From JBBIJH01 sp037446075 (GTDB lineage: Bacteria; Bacteroidota; Ignavibacteria; UBA10030; JAHEZR01): a DNA stretch of 13,069 bases. A program made the position numbers and the translations under genes. The notes beneath the pieces are model-generated. The model did not search any database. It was not told the DNA's origin and saw only the letters and a list, made by a program, of their open reading frames with translations. Shown piece by piece: positions 6,975 to 11,677 of this stretch; positions within the stretch are counted from its first letter, which is position 1; each line of letters begins with the position of its first letter. Location of the stretch: contig JBBIJH010000066.1 in assembly GCA_037446075.1 (NCBI GenBank), positions 1 to 13,069 of the forward strand, written 5' to 3'.

Positions 6975-7142
6975 ATGATGCATTGTGACGCCGCATGTTT
7001 AATGGGATCTTGTAACGGTTGCGGAGGAATGCTGATGATTGAGGATGATCAGTACCCACATTCGCGTTTGCGTAGATCGACCCGCTTCGTACATCAGGCG
7101 TATACTCGGTGTTCGGTTTTTCTTAAGAAAGAAATAGAATGA
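6975..7142 (+). CDS. Candidate Cys-rich 55-aa microprotein between rplN and rplX
   Basis: I do not recognise this protein. The frame starts at ATG 6975 (or the adjacent ATG 6978), 4 or 7 bases after AGGGGA (6965-6970), which overlaps the rplN stop. It runs without a stop to TGA 7140-7142, so it fills the whole rplN-rplX gap. It ends in the ATGA overlap with the rplX start, the same arrangement as rpmC/rpsQ. The N-terminus MMHCDAACLMGSCNGCGGM has Cys at 4, 8, 13 and 16 (C-x3-C-x4-C-x2-C), with His3 nearby; a fifth Cys is at 46. A short acidic patch (EDD, 23-25) is followed by an Arg-rich part (RLRRSTR) and a KKE end. There is no signal peptide or membrane segment. By hand count 24 of 55 third positions are G or C, not clearly unlike rplN. 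A 55-codon open stretch can arise by chance, so the call rests mainly on its exact fit into the operon. Confidence 0.4.
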   Translation: MMHCDAACLMGSCNGCGGMLMIEDDQYPHSRLRRSTRFVHQAYTRCSVFLKKEIE

Positions 7143-7462
7143 AAGTCCACAAGAATGATTCGGTAGTTGTCATTGCTGGAAACTACCTTGGGAAGAATGG
7201 CAAGGTGCTGAAAGTTTTCAGGGAAAAGTCGCGTGTCATCGTGGAAGGGGTGAACATCATCAAGAGACACACGAGGCCATCTCAAAAGAATCCCCAAGGG
7301 GGCATCATCCAGAAAGAGGCCCCGATCCATATCTCTAATGTGATGGTGATCTGTCCCAAGTGTAACGAGCCAAGCCGTTTGGGCCATGCACCCGTCACCG
7401 ATCCGAGCACGGGAAGAAAGAGGATGATGCGCGTCTGTAAGAACTGCGGAGAAATGTTCTAA
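7139..7462 (+). CDS. rplX: 50S ribosomal protein L24 with zinc ribbon
   Basis: L24 (107 aa) starts large-subunit assembly and sits at the tunnel exit. The KOW region MKVHKNDSVVVIAGNYLGKN and the following GKVLKVFREKSRVIVEGVNI are typical, as is RHTRPSQKNPQGGI. The C-terminal part carries two CxxC pairs, CPKC (72-75) and CKNC (100-103), so this is the Cys4 form expected to bind zinc; many bacteria, including E. coli, have lost the cysteines. The ATG overlaps the stop of the upstream small frame (ATGA), and its own ribosome binding site is only a purine-rich stretch (AAGAAAG). The gap to the rplE start is 35 bases. Confidence 0.97.
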   Translation: MKVHKNDSVVVIAGNYLGKNGKVLKVFREKSRVIVEGVNIIKRHTRPSQKNPQGGIIQKEAPIHISNVMVICPKCNEPSRLGHAPVTDPSTGRKRMMRVCKNCGEMF

Positions 7463-7497
7463 ACGTCCATTTGCTGCTCAATACCTGGTCGAAGACG

Positions 7498-8148
7498 ATG
7501 CCAAAAGCAAAAGCCGTAAAGGAACCGAAAGAAAAAGAGGCAGCTCCAAAGGCTTCCCTTGAGAGGGTGAAACCGCCAAGGCTGTACGAGCACTACAAGA
7601 GGAGCGTCGTGCCCGAGCTGATGAAACGATTCCATTACAAGAATGTCATGCAGGTTCCTCGATTGGAGAAAATTAGTGTGAACATCGGACTGGGACAGGC
7701 CACACAGGATCCAAAGCTGCTGGAAGCTGCAGCGAAGGAACTCGAGCTGATTGTCGGCCAGAAACCTGTCATCACGCGTGCGAAGAAATCTATCTCAAAT
7801 TTCAAGTTGAGGCAGGGTGTTCCCATCGGATGCCGGGTGACCCTTCGGAGGGCAAGAATGTACGAGTTCTTCGACCGCTTCGTGAACATCGCTGTCCCTC
7901 GCATCCGTGACTTTCGGGGGTTTTCCGAGAAGTCGCTCGACGGACGAGGGAATTTCACGGTGGGGATCAAGGAACAGATTATCTTCCCCGAAGTTGATGT
8001 GGACAAGGTCACGAAAATCACGGGCATGGATATCACCTTTGTCACGACGGCAAAGACGGACGAAGAATCTTACGAGTTGCTGAAGGGCCTCGGCATGCCG
8101 TTCGTCAGACGACAAGAGGTGCTGGAAACATCTACGGAGAAAGCATAG
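7498..8148 (+). CDS. rplE: 50S ribosomal protein L5
   Basis: L5 (216 aa from the ATG) binds 5S rRNA and contacts the P-site tRNA. The fold is clear from RLYEHYKRSVVPELMKRF, VPRLEKISVNIGLG, GQKPVITRAKKSISNFKLR, GCRVTLRRARMYEFFDR, DFRGFSEKSLDGRGNF and IIFPEVDVDKV. The family is usually about 180 aa; here there is an extra N-terminal segment of about 30 residues rich in Lys, Ala, Glu and Pro, and a short charged tail. The frame stays open to a TTG at 7471, but the ATG at 7498 (MPKAKAVKEPKEKEA) is a more credible start. No Shine-Dalgarno sequence is visible at either. A downstream in-frame start that removed the extension cannot be excluded. Confidence 0.95.
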   Translation: MPKAKAVKEPKEKEAAPKASLERVKPPRLYEHYKRSVVPELMKRFHYKNVMQVPRLEKISVNIGLGQATQDPKLLEAAAKELELIVGQKPVITRAKKSISNFKLRQGVPIGCRVTLRRARMYEFFDRFVNIAVPRIRDFRGFSEKSLDGRGNFTVGIKEQIIFPEVDVDKVTKITGMDITFVTTAKTDEESYELLKGLGMPFVRRQEVLETSTEKA

Positions 8149-8171
8149 AGAAAGGAGACTGAGAGACTTCC

Positions 8172-8357
8172 TTGGCGCGACTGGCGATGATTGTCAAGGC
8201 GAAGCGGGAGCCGAAGTTTAAAGTACGGAAGCACCACCGCTGCTCTATGTGTGGCCGGCCCCGCGGTTACCTTCGGAAGTTTGGAATCTGCAGAATCTGT
8301 TTTCGCTCTCTGGCACTCCAAGGAAAAATTCCAGGCGTTAGGAAGGCAAGTTGGTGA
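8172..8357 (+). CDS. rpsN: 30S ribosomal protein S14, zinc-binding type Z (TTG start)
   Basis: S14 (61 aa) is a small-subunit head protein. The short, zinc-binding form is shown by two CxxC pairs, CSMC (24-27) and CRIC (40-43), within RCSMCGRPRGYLRKFGICRI, and by the ending GKIPGVRKASW. The start is TTG at 8172, giving ARLAMIVKAKREPKFKVRKH; an internal ATG five codons later (8187) would cut into the conserved N-terminus. AAGGAG (8152-8157) lies about 14 bases upstream, a long spacing. It follows rplE by 23 bases and is 97 bases from rpsH. Confidence 0.97.
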   Translation: MARLAMIVKAKREPKFKVRKHHRCSMCGRPRGYLRKFGICRICFRSLALQGKIPGVRKASW

Positions 8358-8454
8358 ACGAGAAACTCCAGGACGCAAGATGCACGATTCAGCTTGGCTC
8401 GTGTGACTCTTGACAGAGAAACGTGAATCCTGCATCAGGAATCAATCAGGCGCT

Positions 8455-8847
8455 ATGCACACAGACCCCATCGCTGATTATATCACACGGATTCGAAACG
8501 CAGTCCGCGCGAAGCACAGGAAGGTGGACATCCCTGCATCGAATTTGAAGCGGGAGTTGACAAGAATCCTTCTTGAGAGAAAGTACATCTCACGCTTTAC
8601 GGAGATGAAGGATGGCCCGCAGGGGACAATTCGAATCTATCTAAAATTCCAGGATAATCAAAGTGTTTTGACTGGTCTGACACGCGTCAGTAAGCCCGGC
8701 CGCCGAGTCTACGTTGACCACGAGCATCTTCCTCGCGTTCTCGGTGGCTTGGGGACGGCGATCATCTCGACCTCACGGGGAATCATGACTGACCAGGAGG
8801 CGAGAAAGATAGGGGTCGGCGGAGAAGTGATCTGCTATATTTGGTAG
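8455..8847 (+). CDS. rpsH: 30S ribosomal protein S8
   Basis: S8 (130 aa) is a central 16S rRNA binder; in E. coli it also represses the spc operon. The start is taken as ATG 8455, giving MHTDPIADYITRIRNAVRAK, the standard S8 N-terminus. The frame is open back to a TTG at 8410, but the extra 15 residues (TEKRESCIRNQSGA) have no family counterpart. The core includes LTRVSKPGRRVYVDHEHLPR, LGTAIISTSRGIMTDQEA and VGGEVICYIW. The length is canonical. The 97-base leader holds a short TCCTG-CAT-CAGGA hairpin (8428-8440) and a CAGG four bases before the start. Confidence 0.97.
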   Translation: MHTDPIADYITRIRNAVRAKHRKVDIPASNLKRELTRILLERKYISRFTEMKDGPQGTIRIYLKFQDNQSVLTGLTRVSKPGRRVYVDHEHLPRVLGGLGTAIISTSRGIMTDQEARKIGVGGEVICYIW

Positions 8848-8868
8848 TCACATGAGGTCAAAAGCATA

Positions 8869-9423
8869 ATGTCGCGCATCGGCAGAAAACCGGTTCCAAT
8901 TCTCGAGGGTGTGAAAGTCGAGAAGAGCGACGGCCTGTTAAAAGTGAAGGGGCCGAAGGGCGAAATGTCGGCCAGGGTCCCCCCTGACATCTCGGTGGAG
9001 ATCAAGGGCAATGAAGTCCTCGTGACGTGTCCCGTGCGAGACAAGGAGCATCGGGCTCTTCATGGATTATGGCGTGCCCTCATTAATAACATGATTTTCG
9101 GGGTTTCGAACGGGTATCAGAAAAGGCTCGAAATTGTCGGCGTCGGCTATCGAGCTGAGATGAAGGGATCCAAACTGCAGCTCCAGCTTGGCTACTCTCA
9201 TCCGATTGTCTTTGCACCTCCCGATGGGGTGAAGGTCGAGGCACCGACTGCGACGAATATCCTCGTGAGTGGAATCGACAGACAACTGGTCGGGCAGGTT
9301 GCGGCGAAGATTCGTTCTTTCCGCCCACCTGAGCCGTACAAAGGGAAGGGGATCAAGTACGAAGACGAGTACATCAGACGGAAAGCTGGAAAGGCAGCGG
9401 CGGCTGCGGGAGCGAAGCAATAG
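8869..9423 (+). CDS. rplF: 50S ribosomal protein L6
   Basis: L6 (184 aa) binds 23S rRNA near the sarcin-ricin loop and the factor-binding site. The start MSRIGRKPVPILEGVKVEKS is typical. The first repeat of the fold runs through LLKVKGPKGEMS and HGLWRALINNM. The second includes LEIVGVGYRAEMKGSKLQLQ and LGYSHPI, then the conserved GIDRQLVGQVAAKIRSFR, PPEPYKGKGIKYEDEYIRRK. The end is Ala rich (AGKAAAAAGAKQ). The length fits the family. It is 21 bases after rpsH and is followed by an unusually long 163-base leader before rplR. Confidence 0.98.
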   Translation: MSRIGRKPVPILEGVKVEKSDGLLKVKGPKGEMSARVPPDISVEIKGNEVLVTCPVRDKEHRALHGLWRALINNMIFGVSNGYQKRLEIVGVGYRAEMKGSKLQLQLGYSHPIVFAPPDGVKVEAPTATNILVSGIDRQLVGQVAAKIRSFRPPEPYKGKGIKYEDEYIRRKAGKAAAAAGAKQ

Positions 9424-9445
9424 TCCTTATTGATTCGGCGAAAAA

Positions 9446-9490
9446 GGCGATGGAAAGGTGGTGGATGTTCTCATCGCTGCTTCGACGATG
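9446..9490 (+). promoter_or_regulatory. Pair of mutually exclusive hairpins after rplF
   Basis: CATCGC (9472-9477) can pair upstream with GCGATG (9447-9452; extendable by two G-U pairs to 9446-9478). Alternatively CATCG (9472-9476) can pair downstream with CGATG (9486-9490). Both stems use the same central strand, so only one can form at a time. There is no T-run after either. This could be the switching part of the rplR leader or coincidence. Confidence 0.3.
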
Positions 9491-9510
9491 GGAAACACGG
9501 GGAAATCATT

Positions 9511-9569
9511 CTAGGCCCATGGGAGCAACCATGGACCTTACGGGACTGAAGTGGAGCAAGGTCGCCTAG
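9511..9569 (+). promoter_or_regulatory. Candidate three-way-junction RNA in the rplR leader
   Basis: CTAGGC (9511-9516) pairs with GCCTAG (9564-9569), six Watson-Crick pairs closing the element. Inside are two arms placed end to end: CCATGG (9517-9522) with CCATGG (9529-9534) around a GAGCAA loop, and ACCTT (9535-9539) with AAGGT (9558-9562) around an 18-base loop. Only C9563 is left unpaired at the junction. The element ends 18 bases before the rplR ATG, which has no Shine-Dalgarno sequence. The layout suggests a protein-binding leader, possibly for feedback by L18; this is inference. Confidence 0.4.
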
Positions 9570-9586
9570 TTCTATTCGCGAATGCG

Positions 9587-9955
9587 ATGATTAAGAAAGA
9601 AAAACACGAGCGACGTTTGAGAATCAAGGAAAAGATCCGAAGGAGAATTTCCGGGACTCCGGACCGCCCACGGCTTTCCGTATATCGCAGCTTGAAGCAC
9701 ATCTACGCTCAGATCATTGATGATACGAAGGGTACGACGCTTGCTGCGACGTCGTCTCTTTCTCCCGAAGTGCGGGACCAACTTGCTGCCATGAAAGGGA
9801 AGGCCGCTCGGTCGAAGGTCGTTGGAGCTATGCTCGCGAGAAAAGCATTGGAGCGAAACATTACCCAGGTGGTCTTTGACCGCGGAGGATTTCTCTATCA
9901 CGGTCGAGTTAAAGCGCTTGCAGAGGGAGCGCGGGAAGCCGGGCTGAAGTTCTAA
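9587..9955 (+). CDS. rplR: 50S ribosomal protein L18
   Basis: L18 (122 aa) binds 5S rRNA together with L5 and anchors it to the large subunit. The conserved body is visible: RIKEKIRRRISGTPDRPRLS, VYRSLKHIYAQIIDD, then KVVGAMLARKALERNITQVV, FDRGGFLYHGRVKALAEGAR and the end EAGLKF. The open frame goes back to a GTG at 9551, which would add MEQGRLVLFANA. The ATG at 9587 is preferred because it gives the normal length and because 9551 falls inside a predicted stem. It is 163 bases from rplF and 57 bases before a tRNA gene, both unusual for this operon. Confidence 0.96.
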   Translation: MIKKEKHERRLRIKEKIRRRISGTPDRPRLSVYRSLKHIYAQIIDDTKGTTLAATSSLSPEVRDQLAAMKGKAARSKVVGAMLARKALERNITQVVFDRGGFLYHGRVKALAEGAREAGLKF

Positions 9956-9956
9956 T

Positions 9957-9980
9957 GGTCTGTCGCCGGAGCGATTGACC
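9957..9980 (+). other. Hairpin directly after rplR
   Basis: GGTC (9957-9960) pairs with GACC (9977-9980), and TCGC (9963-9966) with GCGA (9971-9974) around a CGGA loop; between the two lie a G-U pair and a T-T mismatch. The stem begins two bases after the rplR stop. No T-run follows, so it is not a standard intrinsic terminator. It might protect the rplR mRNA 3' end after tRNA processing. Confidence 0.4.
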
Positions 9981-10012
9981 GTTGCCGACGTCCACCTGCG
10001 GCGGACTCAGAT

Positions 10013-10086
10013 TGTCGGGTCGTCTAATGGCAGGACAGCGGCCTTTGGAGCCGTTAGTAGAGGTTCGAATCCTCTCCCGACAGCCA
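10013..10086 (+). tRNA. tRNA-Gln (anticodon UUG), CCA encoded
   Basis: A full cloverleaf can be drawn over 74 bases. The acceptor stem is TGTCGGG (10013-10019) with CCCGACA (10076-10082), followed by discriminator G and encoded CCA (10084-10086). The D stem is GTCT/GGAC around AATGGCA. The anticodon stem is GCGGC/GCCGT around loop CTTTGGA, so the anticodon is TTG at 10045-10047, reading CAA (and CAG by wobble) as Gln. The variable loop is TAGT; the T arm is AGAGG-TTCGAAT-CCTCT. A U1-A72 end pair and G73 are known identity elements of tRNA-Gln and support the call. The gene is in the operon direction, between rplR and rpsE, so it is probably cut from the operon transcript by RNase P and a 3' nuclease. 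Confidence 0.96.
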
Positions 10087-10416
10087 TTTGACTCGCCGAG
10101 CTGGTTCGTGGATATAGCCGCAGCCTGATATCTGAAGCCGACAACTTTGAACAGTGTATGCCACAAGGTTAGACCCGATAGAAAGAGGCAGTTCTGGAGA
10201 CAAAAGAATATGGGAATGCTAAGCAAAAAGTTGGAGGCCTCGAAGGAGTTAGCCATGCCCGGTGATTTTCGCACTCGATGGATCTTTGTTCTTGCCGGGA
10301 GGGGCAGCGATGGGGAATTTTGGCGTTGAAGGTGACCCAATCTAGAAAAACTGAAACCGATTGTGGCAATGATCGGAGGATTCACAGCATCACGTTGAAT
10401 GTTCAAGGATACCTAA
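10087..10416 (+). other. Spacer of 330 bases between tRNA-Gln and rpsE without a recognised gene
   Basis: This is the longest stretch in the window without a recognised gene. It contains a 7-bp stem AACTTTG (10143-10149) with CAAGGTT (10164-10170), a 39-codon frame at 10210-10329, and a 5-bp stem CCGAT (10357-10361) with ATCGG (10372-10376) that runs into GGAGG (10375-10379). A TTGACT at 10088-10093 resembles a -35 box, but the matching -10 is poor. I see no repeat of the tRNA 3' end, no integrase remnant and no T-rich terminator. Confidence 0.6.
10210..10329 (+). CDS. Doubtful 39-aa ORF in the tRNA-Gln/rpsE spacer
   Basis: I do not recognise it. The frame begins at ATG 10210, with GGAG (10196-10199) ten bases upstream, and ends at TGA 10327-10329. 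It reads MGMLSKKLEASKELAMPGD, then a stretch with WIFVLAG and the end GEFWR. The same frame is open further back to a TTG at 10147, but that start has no ribosome binding site. There are no motifs, Cys pairs or signal peptide. A frame of this length is expected by chance in 330 bases, so it is listed only because the spacer needs an explanation. Confidence 0.15.
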   Translation: MGMLSKKLEASKELAMPGDFRTRWIFVLAGRGSDGEFWR

Positions 10417-10947
10417 GTGACACGAATTAAAGCAAGCGAATTAGACCTGAAGGATCGGTTGGTCCACATTAACCGTGTCGCAAAGGTTGTGAAAGGTGGC
10501 CGCCGTTTCAGTTTCAATGCAATCGTTGTTGTCGGAGACGGGAAAGGTCATGTTGGGATCGGTCTTGGCAAAGCGAATGAAGTGGCTGATGCCATCTCGA
10601 AAGGCATTGACGACGCAAAGAAAAACATCGTGAAGGTCGCGATCGTCGGAAATACCATCCCGCATCCGGTCATGGCGAAGTCCGGGGCAGCGAAGGTACT
10701 CCTGAAGCCGGCTTCGCCCGGGACGGGCTTGATTGCGGGGGGAGGTGTTCGTGCCGTTTTGGAATCCGCCGGCGTAAAGGATGTCCTGACAAAATCGCTG
10801 GGGTCGCCGAACCCTCACAACGTTGTGAAAGCAACAATGAGGGCACTCCTTTCACTGCGCGATCCTCAAAGGATTGCACAGGAGAGGGGGATGACCATTC
10901 GGGAACTGTTCCAGCTCGAGCAGCAAGAAGCGGGGGAGATGTCGTGA
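10417..10947 (+). CDS. rpsE: 30S ribosomal protein S5 (GTG start)
   Basis: S5 (176 aa) lies at the back of the small subunit, near the mRNA entry, and affects decoding accuracy. The first codon is GTG at 10417 with AAGGA seven bases upstream. The double-stranded-RNA-binding-like N-terminal domain shows LKDRLVHINRVAKVVKGGRR, FSFNAIVVVGDGKGHVGIGL and GKANEVADAISKG. The C-terminal domain shows PASPGTGLIAGGGVRAVLES, AGVKDVLTKSLGSPNPHNVV. The length is normal for the family (165-175). The stop overlaps the rpmD start in GTGA. The long spacer before it, with its own Shine-Dalgarno site, suggests rpsE is translated independently of rplR. Confidence 0.98.
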   Translation: MTRIKASELDLKDRLVHINRVAKVVKGGRRFSFNAIVVVGDGKGHVGIGLGKANEVADAISKGIDDAKKNIVKVAIVGNTIPHPVMAKSGAAKVLLKPASPGTGLIAGGGVRAVLESAGVKDVLTKSLGSPNPHNVVKATMRALLSLRDPQRIAQERGMTIRELFQLEQQEAGEMS

Positions 10948-11150
10948 GCGGATCAAAGAGAATCAAGATCACACAAAAGCGAAGCATCATCGATGAACTC
11001 GAAGTGCACAAACGGACGATCAAAGCGCTCGGTCTGGGAAGGCCGAATTCGTCGGTAGTGCACAATGACACCCCGCAGATACGCGGTATGATCCGGAGGG
11101 TACAACACCTCGTCGTCGTTGAGCCCATAGAGAACGAAGAAGGAAAATAG
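10944..11150 (+). CDS. rpmD: 50S ribosomal protein L30 (GTG start)
   Basis: L30 (68 aa) is a small large-subunit protein. The core KRIKITQKRSIIDELEVHKR, TIKALGLGRPNSSVVHNDTP and QIRGMIRRVQHLVVVE follows the family pattern closely. The start is GTG at 10944, which shares GTGA with the stop of rpsE and has GGGGGAG just upstream. It runs on to a short acidic tail (PIENEEGK), a little longer than the usual 58-60 aa. The gap to rplO is 5 bases, so rpsE-rpmD-rplO look translationally coupled. Confidence 0.97.
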   Translation: MSGSKRIKITQKRSIIDELEVHKRTIKALGLGRPNSSVVHNDTPQIRGMIRRVQHLVVVEPIENEEGK

Positions 11151-11155
11151 CACTC

Positions 11156-11656
11156 ATGGCTCCCAATGTATTAAGCAATCTGAAGTACGCCCCAGGCTCA
11201 AGAAAGAAGCCGAAGAGGATTGGGCGCGGCCAGGGGTCCGGTCATGGCGGCACCTCGACTCGCGGCCATAAGGGTGCTGGTTCTCGTTCAGGGCATAAAC
11301 ACCGCGCATGGTTCGAAGGCGGACAAATGCCTTTGGTTCGTCGGGTCCCAAAGTTCGGTTTTCACAGTCCGTTTAAGAAAGCATACCAGATTGTGAACGT
11401 GAAGCAGCTTGAGTCCCTCGTCACCAGGGGCAGAGTACCCGACGGGAAAATCTCCCCTGAAACTCTCTATCAGCTAGGGGCCGTCTCAAAGAAACATGTC
11501 CCTGTGAAAGTTCTTGGCGGCGGTGAGCTGAAGAGCAAGCTCGAAGTCACAGCTCACGCTTTTGCCAAATCCGCGATCCAGAAAATTGAATCGGCGGGCG
11601 GAAAGGCGATCGTTCTTACCAAACGAGAGATTGAAAGCGCCGCACAAGGTGGGTGA
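11156..11656 (+). CDS. rplO: 50S ribosomal protein L15
   Basis: L15 (166 aa) is a late-assembly protein with a long basic N-terminal extension that threads into 23S rRNA. That extension is visible as LKYAPGSRKKPKRIGRGQGS, GHGGTSTRGHKGAGSRSG. The globular domain includes FEGGQMPLVRRVPKFGF, the central VNVKQLESL and the end KIESAGGKAIVLTKREIE. The length is within the family range (about 145-170). AAGGAAAAT precedes the ATG. It lies 5 bases after rpmD and 21 bases before secY, the conserved neighbourhood. Confidence 0.97.
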   Translation: MAPNVLSNLKYAPGSRKKPKRIGRGQGSGHGGTSTRGHKGAGSRSGHKHRAWFEGGQMPLVRRVPKFGFHSPFKKAYQIVNVKQLESLVTRGRVPDGKISPETLYQLGAVSKKHVPVKVLGGGELKSKLEVTAHAFAKSAIQKIESAGGKAIVLTKREIESAAQGG

Positions 11657-11677
11657 GGAGCAGCTCAGTAGTAACCA

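Noticed and set aside
8428..8440. TCCTG-CAT-CAGGA hairpin before rpsH as an S8 autoregulatory site
   Set aside because: It is a 5-bp stem with a 3-base loop and does not show the bulged internal loop of the known S8 RNA site.
8410..8454. Upstream TTG start extending S8 by 15 residues
   Set aside because: The extra residues have no family counterpart; MHTDPIADYITRIRN is the normal S8 start.
9450..9569. 39-codon frame starting MERWWMFSSLL and ending at TAG in the rplF-rplR gap
   Set aside because: No convincing ribosome binding site, odd composition (four Trp in 39 residues) and expected by chance in 163 bases. Its second half coincides with the predicted three-way junction, which explains the sequence better.
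10088..10116. Possible promoter after the tRNA (TTGACT with GATATA 17 bases later)
   Set aside because: The -35 is fair, but the -10 matches poorly and no Bacteroidota-type TAnnTTTG box follows. Not enough to list as a promoter.
10087..10416. Attachment site or integrated-element remnant at the tRNA 3' end
   Set aside because: I found no second copy of the tRNA 3' end and no integrase or transposase fragment; kept only as one possible history of the spacer.
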